Assembly (NCBI GenBank): GCA_940671915.1
Contig: CALNVZ010003435.1
Span: forward strand, 9,095,167-9,159,166
Direction: 5' to 3'
Source: Paracentrotus lividus
Lineage: Eukaryota; Echinodermata; Echinoidea; Camarodonta; Echinidae
Length of the DNA stretch: 64,000 bases
The notes under the pieces are model-generated. The model saw only the letters and a program-made list of their open reading frames with translations. It did not search any database and was not told the origin of the DNA. Position numbers and translations under genes: made by a program. This document shows, piece after piece, positions 46,401 to 61,400 of the stretch (position 1 is its first letter; every line of letters starts with the position of its first letter).

Positions 46401-49400
46401 CCTGTATTATATCTTGGATTTTCATCCGATAATGAAATAGATGAGAAGAGAGGAAATTTTGAGAAAGCCTCAACGTGTGTGGCAATTTTATACAAAATGA
46501 TTCAATCATTTAAAATATCCCATGTTGATGTACATATTTTGACAATCCTCAATTCTGTGTACTTTCACAAGAGTCCATTTTAAATTCTGATGTTTGTCAT
46601 AATTCTTTGATTTTAGCTTTTTTTGAATTATTTTTCGAGTAATAGGAACCAATCATATTCAAAAAATTGAAATTGAAACAAAGTTGAGGTATGATAAAAA
46701 TGTTACTTGCAATAAGTTAAACAATAGTGATAGGTTGAAAGAACTTATATTTCAGCTGTTCTTTAGTCATGGTTAAAAATTTGGATTCTCAATTTCAGGG
46801 ATTGGGAATTAAGACAATATTTCGAGGGGGTGAACCTGGGAAACAAAGACAAACTTAAAAAATGAAAGAAAATATCCATGGTAAAGATAATTTATAGGCA
46901 TTTATAAACAAATTCTTGTTATTATCAGAATACATGTACAGTAATAGCCAAGATATTTGTTGAATTAACAATAACTGCACCCAAACGTGATTGGTTTCTT
47001 GAAAGCAATAAACTTTACTTCAAAAGGACTTTATATTGGATAAGAATATTAAGCATGTGAATTTGAAGTTTAGATGTAGCTGTGATTGTCCCATGTGAAT
47101 ATTGATGCAGTTATATTATCTACATGTATGTAATGACATGTATTCTATTTCTTTATCAAGTGTATTAATCTTACAAAATAAACAGGGATTCTATTTTCAT
47201 GTTAGTGAAAGTCAACATTTGTCCTTGGTTACTGCAGTGTTACTTAATGTTACAATTACAAACTTTCATGCACAGATATTTATAGCTGAATACTATGAGT
47301 ACATGTTTGGTTCCCAAAGTTTGAATGAATGCATCTATTTGCTGCAGGTTGGCAAGCGCAAGACGCTCCCCATCCAAAACTGGATATATTTGGTCAAATA
47401 TTATTAGCTCACATTTAATTTGCCACACATGTAAGCACTTCATTTTGTTCCTCATAGGGGGAAGTGTTTTGTAATCGATACTGAGAAGGGGAAACAGGCA
47501 TTTTATTGTTGAAATCAAAGCAGTTCGATCTTTTCAATGAATTCCCATATTGATAACCAATGAAATAGTAAACCTATGTACCTATGACTGTCTTAAAGGT
47601 CAAAACTTAAGTGATATCTGTACAAATGTACATACCCAAAACATGTTAATTCAATATGGTCATTGTATTTTATATGTTTTTATACATTTATACATGTTTA
47701 TTGTCCATGGACTGTTGTGAAATCAGTCAACTGAATGATTGCTGCTTAAAATCCATGAATGGAACTTTTCAGTGTTCAATGTGCCTTTGTTGATATCCCC
47801 CAAAGGGGAAAACTAAGCTAAACTATAATTAGCATAAATTGGTTGCCTTGCAGTTTCTTTGGTATAGGCATGCAAAATCAACTTTATTTTTATTATGTTT
47901 TGGGTGTTTTTTTCTTCTTCTTTTTTATAATTTATTTTATAATTTTTATATGGATTATAATTTCCAGACAGATTACATGTATACCAAAGTTATACCGTAA
48001 TGATTTCAATTTTCTTTGTGTGAAGTTCCAACAAACCTGAATGCTAGCAAGCAGTTGATATAGACAGCCAATGTTGTGGTTTAGAAATATCTGTCAAATA
48101 ACCTTGCATTTTACAGATCTTACAATGCTCATAAATCTAGTAAGCTATTCCAGAAGCGCAGTGTTGGATTATGTTGGGAGGTAATGTGTTTTTAAAAAAT
48201 TGGATTGGGTTTAAGTAGCTAGAGTACAAAGTGTGAATGTCATACCAGTGATGCTATCATCTTTCCTTGGTTCTTAAACAATGTATTGTTTGAAAACAGC
48301 AACATAATCACCATAGATGTAAATATCAGGATCAGCCCATTGCTGGCCACTTTAGGCTAACTCATGCCCAGGTTTATTTTTTAAATCTGGAAACAGTTGG
48401 TTGCCTGACAATAGTGTTTATACATCAATACTTGGATATATTAATTGTTGTATTGAAGGAGAGCTGAGGACCGATTTACATTATTGTTTGGTATGAGAGG
48501 CCTTAAATGTTCTGGACCTGAAAATAAGGACTTTTGTTGATCAGCTCTCTTTTGTATACCTTTCAGTGTTATGGAAGTTCATTTATTCGCACAACATTGT
48601 TCCCACTTTGTTTATGTTTAATAGAGATATACTTGACCAGATTATTTAAGCATTTTATTTTGATGAAAGTCCTTCTTTTAGATTGGGAATTGGTATCTGA
48701 TTAATGGTAAAAAATGTTATTTTTAATTTGCTTGGACCTACAAGAAATAATTCCCAGTTGAATTTGAGGTACTGTACAGAAGATAATTATGCAGAGGAAG
48801 CCTTCAATTTTAAAAGAGACCATTGCTTTGTTTACCTTGGGTAATTAGTCCACTGCTCCCAGTATGTTGCATGATCCAGGCATAGACTTCTGTATTCAAG
48901 CTTCTGAAATGAATTAAAATTACTTTTCTAACCAGCTAAATAGAATAAGAACTGTGACCTAGACTTTAATATATTAAATTTTAATTTGAGCCCTTTATAG
49001 TAAATACTCAAGTGAAATTTTGATGGTGAGAATCAAGATAATATAAGTATTTAAATTTTATGATAATGACCTACTCTAGATGGTTTAATCTAATATCTTT
49101 AATAGACAGACAATATTATTCAGTTGATGAGTTTCATTTAATTACTATTTGAGCCCGCGTCTCCCACGCGCCGTACGTGTCTACCCATGGCCAAAATCTA
49201 TACAAGTTTGAGATTTTAATTTATTCATTCTACTAGTTAGTGTCTATAATAAATTTGAGGCTCTTATAATTTTCATTCTCTTTAGAAATATCAATATGAA
49301 TACTGTATGTGATTCAATTATCTTGTATCATTGTACTAAATGGTTTAATCATCCTTCTTTGGTCTCTTAATTGCGACTATGTATACAATGGAGTATAATC

Positions 49401-52400
49401 TATTTTCCGCAATAATTGACAATATAAATATGATAGCAATAAAACCTTTATATAATTATCATGTGCGCTGGCTTAATTGAATTACTGGCTGGGGGGGTTA
49501 TAGTTAGAAGCGAAATGACTGGTTGGTGTACACTAAAACAAAATCACCTAGAACTACACAGGATCATTATCATAATAATAGTCAAACAAACGTATAGAAA
49601 ACGACAACAAGCTTTTTACACAGTAATAATATATATATAAATAATCTGTTCTTCCAAATTATCTGCGAAGAATGATGGGAAGTTCTTATGCTAATGTTAT
49701 TAGATTCTATTAGGTTATCGATTCATGAATAGTCCACAAAGCGATATGTAGATTAATATATATTGTAGACAATAAGTATGTCAAATCTTTATGCTAAGGC
49801 CGGAAGTTGCTATTCAAAGACACACCGTGATTGGAACCTGACCTCATGGGTACCAGTAGAACCTTTTGCCAACAAATATTATAAGGAGTTCTGACCAGAT
49901 GCCTCATGATTCTTTTGATTTACTAACTTCTAAATAACACAGATTAGTTATCATTAATCTAAGCACGTATATTGTCGAGATTTACAGTAGTCAAAGCGGA
50001 TCCTAAAATACCGGAGTACCTCAGTAACAGCGTATCTTGATTGAAGCAGTCGATAACGACTGAAAATATTAAAGAAATGTAGAAGTTTGAATATAAAAGA
50101 ATTAGGAACATGCATATAACGTTATGGAGATTGTGTATATGATTATTACTTGCATAGAATAGTGAGACGGTTTGCGATTAATTATGAATGTTGTTTAGGA
50201 TACCAGAAGGAAGAGTTAAGCGTTGAGAACGGAATGTTGACGAATTGCCTGGCCTCTCCTCACCAGACTGTAAACTATTCGCTGACAATTGATACAGAGT
50301 ATGCTAATTGAATCTGCCTCGATACATCATATTTCCAAACCCAAAGAGACAAAGGTTAACACGAACAACTTAAGATATTATAGACATACTGAGTCCTCCG
50401 CAACAACACTACAAACTATTATAACAAGTATATTTCATGGAAGAACAGCTGGTTGTCAAACAAGACATTTATGGCCATGAGTTAAATTATATGTTCCGAT
50501 TAGATGTATGAAATTTTGGCCAATTTAGTAAGATCGCCAAAACCTTAGTAGAGTTGTCAACAGAACAACAAAAGTTGCATGCTAATGCGGACAGCAAGAA
50601 TGACATAACGCGAAAGTTTGATCTATAATTTATGCATATGGAATTAATACTCATGGATAATCTCTTAAGAGACTAGTTAAAGCGCTGATGTTTTTTCACA
50701 ATCCTGAGGTAAGATTATCCGATGAAGGAAAAATATAGAGTCAATGACGTACACATTAATAAATGTTGATTTCAATCCGCCTAAATACTCATAATACCTG
50801 GGATTTTACTAAATGCGCTCATGGTGCGACAGGCTGGATAATCATGTGGGTCAAATATTATGGCGAATGCTCTCTTTCCCCTCGTGTATATATCATGTCT
50901 GATATATACCACATATCAGACACCTATGTAACAGAATCATCAAATTATGTTTTGAATACATGTGAAGAAGCGTTGCTATTGTATCTTTTGACCCGGGGCA
51001 TGTGAATTAATATGTTTACTCGACTACTGGTATTACATTTGGCTAATATCGTCACTTACGAGTGATTGCGCTATATAATATAGATAGGTCGCTCAACATG
51101 TATTAATATATCATCTCATAACAGGGATTATGTGTTATTTGATGTAGTATAATAGGTGTATTGATGCAATTATAATATAATCGATGACAAATTATATTCA
51201 AACGCTACAATTTTCTGTATTCAGAAGTAAGGTACAGAATAGTAAAATACTTGGGTATAGCTTACGAAGAAGTCACATCTTAACGTGATACTCCCAACCT
51301 TATATGAGAAAGCATTATGCAAAGAAACTAAGAAATTAATTCACATATCATGTATTCTATTCCATCTCTGTCTAATAAGTCATCACTGTGGTCTGGTAAT
51401 TTTTTTTGTTTTTTTTTGTTTGTTTCGTAAGAATAAGTTGATTAGTAGTTATGTGGTTGGTTTGGTTATAATTACTTTCATCTATATTACCTTACTGAGC
51501 TGGTGATGTGACATCGCTACGCAATACTCATGTAATTCTTGTATCCAGATTTGTCCAAGATTGTCTAACCAATTAGCAATAGTCATACAACGATTTACGG
51601 ACTGCGAGAGTCAATATTAAATATTAACATCATACAGATCATACATAGATCTATGTCAACTCTTGCGTATAAATGCATATGTAACAATCTAAAAGAATGC
51701 AGAGAAATTATCATTAGCGAACCTATCTGCGAATATACCCGAAACACGTAATTCCTCTCTATATGATTAATTTGTTACATTCTTGCAGATATGGAGTATG
51801 CCCAAGGAATAAAAGACTATAGAAGGTAGGGTTCTAAAATTCTGTTAGAACTGGGCTTTATAGATTAATTTATATAACTGTCGGTCGTTGAATCTCAAGT
51901 GCTTTTCCTGTTATTTTCTTTTAGAGAAGAATTCCCCACAACTGGGTGTACAAGAGACGGTTCAAGTCTGGTTCTGAACTAAGAATTAATATCCACCTTT
52001 TGTCAATGTGCTGTGGAATTTGATTATGAATTAACCTAAAGTTAGAACATCATGAATCATGGGAACTTGTACAATGAACATGAGAATTCGTACAAGTAAT
52101 GTAGCGGTACCATATAAACTTCTAATTAAGGTATGATCCTCTCATGAGATGATTATGTTGATGATGATAGCATGGTATGCGTGATCATTAGCGTAGTAAA
52201 GGTATACTACTGGAGGGTCGATGGACTCTTCCATACAATAGAGTTGTACCAGATGGAGACCCTATAATTTGAAAGGAACTAAAATATATCACATACTGTT
52301 CTGCAGGTCCAAAACCATTGGAGAAAAGGAGAAGAAAATTATAGCTCAGATAGAAACTGTGTTTTGATCAAAGAACCTGGTGAGATAGGTTACATAAGTT

Positions 52401-55400
52401 ACTTTCGAAGTTGCAATTATTAATTTACACCTCACAATCTATGTAGGATATATCATATACAATATACGTAACTTGTATATATAAATAATCAACAGTACTT
52501 CCTATTGATAGTGGATGGGGGGGTTCGGGATAATATGACGAATAGTCTTCCATATCAAATAGTCATAGCAACATTCCTTCCTATTTGGTGGCACCAGAGG
52601 TGCGTGATGGAATTGTCCAATGTGCTAGTACAATCCATAGCAAAGAATTTAAGCCAATCAGAGGTAATGGAATGATTCTATATGTATTATCGAGCACCTG
52701 AGATTCACGCGCGACAAGACTAGGTCATTATCGATCCTATAGTTACACAAATGACTAAGTTGATGGTGGCATTGTAATATAGAGCGTTTCACACGGGTAA
52801 TGCATCTATCTACGAAAATATGTAAGTTCTTCCTAATACTTTCATGGGAATATTATATCTATATTAAACGTTTAGATATGAGAGGTATGATTTATATGTA
52901 TTCTCTTCTGGAAATGATACATATGTCACTGAATTTAATTTGAACAAAACCTGTTACCTAATATATCTATGTAAGACTCTATACTAGTGACTCAAGGTTG
53001 TAGTAGATGTGTCAGAACGCTAATGAACAAATAAAATTATAATATTAAATTACTATATCGCGATGTTTTTTATTCAAGCCAAGGACGAAATTACGTGTGC
53101 AAACTAAGATCAAGTTGTTCAAAAAAAGACAATAACCTTATCAAACGACATCCTGCTTAACGAGGGTCAAAATCTTCATACTTTTTGTCTAACAAGGTAT
53201 TAAATGGCTTTCTAAATTTCTTCTTTAATTTTAGATCATACATGCATTATAGTTGATCTTGAAGTTGATATTAAAAGGCATGTTTGGAAGAATTTTATAA
53301 AAATGGGTTTGTACGCCTTCTCTGGTTGCCTCGAAGGTAGGTAAACAACTAATACGATCTGCGGAGTTAGGAAAATAACAATAATTATGGGGTAAAGTAT
53401 TTTTATCCTGGTTGTAATTAGTCACATGTCAGTATTTGGAACCATTAGGCTTAGGGTGCATGGATAATTTTATGAATATTATGAAGACCATAATTAAATG
53501 GAGGCTATAATACTTGATTGACACACTAATAATATCTGTGTCTTTCTATTATCTTAGTGGTAACAATGATGTTAATTTACCTGCACTATAACTTTTTTTG
53601 TTTTACTGGCATATTATGTTGTGAGTATAATGTCGTGGAATTTGTACTATTTTAGCGGCTCAAAAGGCCAGAGCAACTAACAAATTACCTTTCACAGCTT
53701 ATTTCTGAGCGACTTATGTCAGTCCCGCTCGCTAATCATCTCCAGCTTTCCTTCGTGCAATTTGAGCCTCTTAAACGAGTAATGGATAAGAACAGTGGAA
53801 ATATTCTACTGAATGCGTCACCGTAAGTAACTATTAGTTGAATGCAATTCTCTGAACATATCTGTTTACCTATCTGACACACAAAATACGAGTGAGAAAA
53901 CACTTTGAGTGCATGTAATAATACGGATATGCAAAACTCACTTACAATAATTACTCACACTATGAGATCCCAATAATGAACCGCCCCATAGAGATTTACA
54001 GTACAATACGGATTAAGTGTAATGGAACGGGGTCTGAAATTTGACCCCCTCCATTTTTGGTTTGGGGGACCCTTTAGAAGCCAAAACAATCAGAAAATTA
54101 AATTTGGCAGCTTAGTCCTACGGAATAACATAACATACCCCACTATAAAGGCTGTTATGATTCTGAATGATCCCTTTGGGATCGGGATGGGTGTCAGAAT
54201 GACTTACAAGCATCCTAGGACCGAGGGGTAATAATAAATTGTAAAGCGCTTATAGATGAAAATGTTCATATTAAGCGCTATAAAATTATTCACATCATTA
54301 TTATTATTATTATTATTATGATTATTATTATTATGACTGAGAACTAGAGTTTTTAATAACTTTTGTCAAATATCAAAATAGCTTGTACCAAGTTTTAGCA
54401 GAAGCAACCATGGCTTTCTGATCATCTATTCGTTGTTTGAGGTCGGCATTCATGAGTCCATTCATATGGGACAAATAATTATTTGGGCTATTGAAATGCA
54501 AGGGTTGATTTTGCCCAAACTTGGTACAAATCAATTTTGACATCCAAGTCCAAGTGCTCAGTCATCCGTCACAACACAGGCATAAGTTTGGTATCATTGA
54601 ATAAAATACGAGTTACTCTTTATTATAAAATATCTCAAAGTGAAAATTCAAATTTTAGTCCATACATGACAAAATAGGTTTTCTAGTCTCACGTGCTCAT
54701 TTAAGGATGAATTTTTAAACAAGTGTCATAGGATCATTGACACATGTCCAAAGGTTCTAAACATAACCCAAAAAAAAGTTATTGAGATGATTCTTAGTGC
54801 CTAAAATTACTGCAATACCTGACCATTATTAAAAAATGGTCTATTTTTGGTTGTTTTATGTGTTCATTCAACCGTGAATTGTTAACAAAAGTCGAAATAC
54901 ACTTTTAAAACACGGATTCCATCATTTTTGATCGAATATACCAGGTAAACTTCACAAAAACTGCAGTTTTTGCAATTTTAACCCAGTGCTCACTCAACCG
55001 TGAAATTTGACCATGAACTCATTTTGTATGTTAGGGCACTTATTTGGTATCTTTTTGACAAGTGTGATGTAGAAAAAAATTGAACATTGTTCCGAAATCA
55101 TTTATTCAAATTTTTGATAATCGGCTTGTGAACTTTGAAGAAAAAAAAATAGACATTTTTGCATTCAACCATTACTCAATGAAGCATGATATGATGATTA
55201 TTCTTCCTAAAAATCGGTCACATGGTTACTAATAAAATTACATACACGGACACATAATTAAATTTTTTGTATTCCGTCTGGTTAAAAAATAATTGATATC
55301 TGAACTAGAAGGAACTTACTGTTTGTGCTGTGTTTGTTAATCTTTAGTGTTCAAGATTTTCATTGTCATGCTATAAAATAGGCCTACATAACTTTTCTAC

Positions 55401-58400
55401 GAGTTTCCTATAAAATAATGGTTTATGGTCACTCAGCAATCATTTTTTTGTTTCGGCTTTTAAAAAAAAAAACAAAAAAACAAAAAAACAAAAAAACATT
55501 CACCCTCAAGAGCCTCAAAAAAAAACATCAAAAAATGAACCTTGCAGCTAACTCAGTGGTAAAAAACATCTTTTCTGTGAATATTTCGTAAAATGATACC
55601 GGTAAGTAACCAGTGTAATGTCTTTAAGATGGAAGACGAACTTTTATCACATAATTCTCCCTTCTCTATTATTTGCTCTTAAAAAGGTGAGAAGGATAGT
55701 AAAATGGCAGCGAGTATCAAATCTCGATTCAAGTCTGTCCGCAATGTCGTTCTCGAACCCGCCGCCAAGCAGCTCGAGATGTACCGCTCGCTCATAGAGA
55801 GAAAGAAATCTGACAACGAATTCCAAGGCATCGAGTTCGACCTGCGTCAACTCGGCATCGACGAGTATCGTTCCAAGGAAGGTGACACTCCGACCAAGTA
55901 CCATTTCATCAGTGCCATCCATTCCCTCTATTACGCCAAGGACTTCAAGGACACCATACGATATCTCTACGACTGTTTAGAAGAGGGTGGGATTCTTCTC
56001 ATGATCGTAGAATCAGGTATGATGTAAAATTATACTTGCAAATCCGGATGGTACTTAATTCGAGTGGGTTTATTTTTCCTGATGACGAAACATCTAGGCT
56101 AGGCTGTAGTTCTCTTTTGTCTTTGCCTTGTTTGTATGGCTTTGTTCATTTTTGTTTTGGAATCACCTTTTTGTCAAAATTTTAATTAAAATTGTAATAA
56201 AAAAATAGGTTGGAAAAGAAACATTTTGGTGTTGCCCTGAATAGAGGGCGGGCTATTCAATGACTATTCATCTAGTTTTTTATTTATGTGACTTGCCTCT
56301 GAAATATTCTATTCTTATTGTGACACTGTATGAAGGCAGATGAAAAATAACGGAATAAGATTTGACAACTCGGCAAGTGCAACAGATGACTGTTATTCTA
56401 TACATTGATATTTTGTAGATTATTTCTGAGTAATCCAGTGTTTATGCAGAGGCCAGTAAATTATGCGGGAATGTTTTATTGTTGAACCTTAAGAACACAA
56501 ATGCCAATTAGTGTTACCATGGAGGCAAAAAATGTCTTCTCTGCAAGGTGTAACTGGACAATGAGCATTGAAGCATTGAAGTACAACTTTTGTAGGCCTA
56601 ATGTGGGCCATTGCATTTCAGGGGATCGACTCAATAGAACATATTGTTCTTTTTGACATTACGAATAAACAAACCATCTCGTACAGTAATGGTTTCTCGG
56701 TCGAAATCTTTTTAAGATTAGATGAATGACAATAATAATAAAGATAAGTTTTTGTATAGCGCATAATTGATATAATTACATGTCTATATGCGCTTATGAG
56801 AAACAGAAAATATATATTTAGAAATCAAAATAGAGCACTGGGTTTATAAAAATTATATTTATACCTGAATAGATGTGTTTTCAGGACACTTCTGAACTTT
56901 TCATATTGGTTTATGTTTCTGAGGTATTCTAGTAGTTTATTCCATAGAACTGTAGCTGCATGTGAAAATGACCTTTTCACTATATGTGATGCGTCACGTC
57001 GAAAGGAGAGACTATTCGCAATTTTTGAAATCCATTTTATTTGATATTATTGGATCCCTGATCATTGCCTGAATTTGATATATAACCGACGTAAAGAGTA
57101 AATAGAAGTGGAGATATTAGCCTCTGAACGCGAGGAGAATTGTGCTCGAAATCAAAATCAAGAAGAAAAACCTGCGAATGTTGACTCCTTTGTACCCGCG
57201 CCAGAAAAATAAGAAACACTCTGTCACCGCGCGCGCTGTACTCACCGAATGCCCTAGCAACCACTTGTTAACAAAGGTGAAACGATTGACCAATGAGGAG
57301 GCTGCATTCAGGTATACAGAGAACAATACTCGTCCGTCACGCATGATGCAGGCTAGCAAGCGCAGCAAGCGGAAATAACGCCGATGTTCAATCTCTCAAA
57401 AAAAAGAAGCTGAATTTGGTTAGTTGTTTTATATCTTCGTCAAATAAATGAAAACGTCATGCTCTTTTCTAATTGTTTAAGAAAAAGTCTGCTCTTTTAA
57501 GAAAAGTGTTTACCAATCCTGGCGCTAAATTAGTTAGAAACAAAACTATTTTAAAACCTTTTTGGGTTTTATCCGATGTTTGCGTCGTCTTTGAATGTCA
57601 ATCGCGTCTCTTACTCATATAAAGCGGTCTTTTGATCTGAACTTGTTGGAAATTTAAACATAATAATGGTCAATACTAAATTATTCTTGTACAGGGGCTA
57701 TGCATTTTGTTTATATTCTTGAATAAGTATATGAAGAGATAGCCTCCAAAAATGTTTTAAAAATTATTTGCGTCACGAATGTATTTAGAATTTCTCTGAT
57801 CCGTTTTATGAGTGGCTCGGTTATCTTAAGACATGAAAAATAAAAACGTAAATATTGCTCGATCTCGTCTTTATTGATCAAACTTGTTACCAGTAATAAG
57901 AAGATATTAATAATTTTAGAATGAATTATTTTAAGAGTAAATCGTATTTTGTTTCGTCGTGTTTAGTAAAAACGCTACTTCCTTAAACACATTACTTTTA
58001 AATAAACTGCAGAAATTTGCTAGTAGCTATGGTGCTATCTCACTCGCGGAGACGTCTCCGCGACAGAATACAAATTTCGTCTCCGCGACGGATAAATAGT
58101 ATTAGAGACGTTCTCCGAAGACGCTTCAGCGGCAATTTATGAAGAGAAATCCGTCTCCGTAATTCAGGAGACGTCTCTAATACTATTTATTCTTCGCGGA
58201 AACAAAACTTCTATTCTTTTTGCGGAGACGTTCCGCGACGTCTCAACACTCGTCTCAAACTTGTTTCAAAGCCGTCTTAAAGTTGTTTCAAAGTAGTTCC
58301 CAAAAGTGAGATACAGCCGCAGTTATAAACTAGATTGATTTGCCACTCCCCCCCCCTTGCTCATTGGTTTCCATAATGCAATATCAACCAATTTTAAAAC

Positions 58401-61400
58401 CATATTTTTTTTCAATTTAAATTGCATCTCTTACGCGTCTTAAGACTTTAACCTAAATACTTGTATCAGAAGTATTATGATCACGTCACCTCTTTTGTGT
58501 GCTCTATGTTCCCTTGTGGAACCAAATTTGTTTATAGGGAGGTTTTAATTTCCTCATAGGACAACAGATATCGCGGCCCTAAATAAAAATGCTGAAATTA
58601 ACATTCATTTGATCCAGATAAGCTAAGTCAAGTAAGTAGCTTTTCCCACATAACCCCCCCCCCACCCGATTGTAGATTTGTCATTCGTTTGCGTGCTCCG
58701 CTATCCGGGATGAACAGCTTTATTCAAGCAGGTTGTGTGGCATCGCACAGCTGAGTGCAGCTAAAGAGAGTTTAGTTCGCTATTCGCTCACAAAAACGAA
58801 ACAAAAAGCAATAGAAATCACACAACACATGAACGTGAACGCCAACAACAAGCCATGCGTTGCTAAGGGTGGAGCTAAACGGAGAGGAAATGAGCGTGGA
58901 CGTGCGCTTGTATGTTCCGGGAAAAAAATATGACCGAAAAAACACTCGCGAAACTGCTTTTTTACCCTTTCCCGTTATCATTTTCACTCATTTTTTTTAC
59001 AGAGCAAAGATGAAGCATGTGAACAGAAATAATTAAAAAAAATTTCCCTCCAAAATTTGAGTTTTTTATTAGTTTGTCGATTTACTCGGATCTTTGATCT
59101 GCGACTTCTCTCTCATTTCGACAAGACGTATCACATATGATTTTGTTACAATTTGAGGAACATGGAAAAGAGATTTGTTACTAGAACGAAGAGTCTTTTC
59201 CTGTGTGTATTGTCTTAGTAATTCAGTTATGTCGGTTAATATAAGTATGGAGGTGCAAATTGATAGAAGCATTGATATGCTAATGAAATTACTTTAAACT
59301 GGATACGTGACTAAATAGGGGGCCAATGTACATTTCTTAGGACTGGAGATATTGATTCATGTTTCTTTCTTTGTGTCACAAGTCGTGCTGCTAAATTTTG
59401 GATTATTTGTAATCTATGTATTTGATAAGCGGGAAAACCAAAAAGCAAACTATTACAAGAATCGAGGTGGCACATAACAAAGGCATAGATGAGGCGTTCA
59501 GTTGTACTTTTGTCTAAGAAATTGCGAATTGTGCCTATTTTGCATAAACCATGATGCTGAACGACATTTATGAGAAACAAACTTTTCAAATGGGAATTTG
59601 TCATTAAAAAAAAACCTCCAAGATGTTTGCATGTGTTGGTAGCATTAACAAGAGTGCAATCCAGGTTCAAAGTCTCTATATTGGGTCAGTTGATCTGTGA
59701 CATGAAAAAACATGAAAAAAATTCAGTCATGGAACTGTTCAGTTTCAATCCATTTTCTAGAGACCATTCTCTGATTGATCTCACGCAATTGGATATTTCT
59801 GAAGTAGCAATACTAACATCAACAATACTATGCCTCTTAAATGTGATATACAGTGTGTCCCAGAAAGAACTGTACGCTATTGAAATGGCTACAAAATAAT
59901 TAATATATGGTTCTTAGGGGAAAAATTCATATGTAGAGAAAGCTCATATCCCGAATTATCATTTGACACCAAAAAAAAATCGAAAATGATGCATGCTTCA
60001 ATGAGCAATGCCCACTTTTGTGAAGGCACAAAAACGAGGCTGCGCAGAAATTTGCTATGTATTTACCACCTTCCTGTGGGCGGTCTCGAGGATCAAAAGA
60101 AATAATGGCGTGAATCGGCTAACAAAGACCAAAAAAAAACAAAAGACAAAAAAAATATATATATATTAATAATATGAAAACAGAAAGGTTGTCCATTACA
60201 TTTTTGCATAATATTAATGTTTATTTCTGACTTTTGGTTTATTTCGTCTTTGTTAGCCGATTTACGCCATTATTTCTTTTGATCCCTCATGGCCGCCCAT
60301 AGGAAAGTGGTCAATGCATAGCGAATTTCTGCGCAGCCTCGTTTTTGTGTCCTTCATACAAGTGGGCAATAATTGCTCATTGAAGCATGCACCATTTTCG
60401 GACTTTTTGGTGTCAAAATAGTTGAGGATATGAGCTTTCTCTACATATGAATCTTTCCGCCAAAGAACCATATATTTCTTATTTGGTAGCCGTTTCAAAA
60501 GTGTATAGTTTTTCAAGAGGAGATGTGTACAAAGTGAATAAGATCGGGCCTATAACCGAACCTTGAGGAACTCCCTGTGATATGATATGTCTGGATGATC
60601 GCTCGTTCCCAATCATTACAATGTGTGTGCGTTGGCATAAATAAGACTCTATCCACTTGATAGCCTGACCATTGAATCCAAAGCGCAATTTCAGTCGCTG
60701 TAACAGAATATCGTACGTTGCGGGGTCAAAGGCACGAAGACAGCACGATTGTACATATTTAAATATTAAGACACGATATCTTTATATTTTTGTCAGAGAG
60801 CAAACGAAAAGAGTCCATATAATACTTTTCATAATCGAAATGTGACAGATTACTGACTATGCTAGCTGTTTTGGAGGAAAAAAAAACACAAATTATTTTG
60901 CGAAGTGTGTCATCTGCTACAGAGTAAATTGTCTGCTCTGCAATTCAAGAACCGTTGGCACAATGAAAGCTAGTTTTGTGATGTTGTAATAAATGATCTG
61001 ATTCGCTGCAACATGCGAAATCAGGATGTGTGAGGATGTCACACGCACTGTGATCATAATTCTTTTGGGCTTGTGAGCAAAATTATTATGTTTTTTTTTT
61101 CATCTTTTTGCAAAAATGTGAGAGTTTTATTCTTGACGACTTTGACGACTTTTATGCAGTATATTTTCTGACAACATCGTAAAAAAAAAAAAAAAAATAC
61201 CATGTTTAGGGGTTGCATTTTGAAACGACACCAGCTATCGGCCTGGCACCTAGAATAGAAATCGACGAAAATCGATGTGTCCGTCTCGATAAATCATCTC
61301 TCTCTATTTTTTGTTTTCTTTCAATCAATCTTTCTCTCCCCTCTTATCTATGAGCCTATATATTTTAATCTGTATCAACCATCTACCCCGCCACTTCTGC

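Noticed and set aside
55647-55922. 91-codon minus-strand frame opposite exon 2 of copy D
   Set aside because: Antisense shadow of a clear HNMT-like exon.
57230-57380. Possible CpG-rich promoter with CCAAT and CCTAGCAAC (RFX-like) motifs
   Set aside because: The motifs are short and isolated within intron 2 of copy D, with no gene start nearby. Too weak to annotate.
59069-59272. 67-codon minus-strand frame as an independent small gene
   Set aside because: ITELLRQYT...LFHVP is the continuation of the LINE C-terminal region, separated by a stop from the upstream RT segment.
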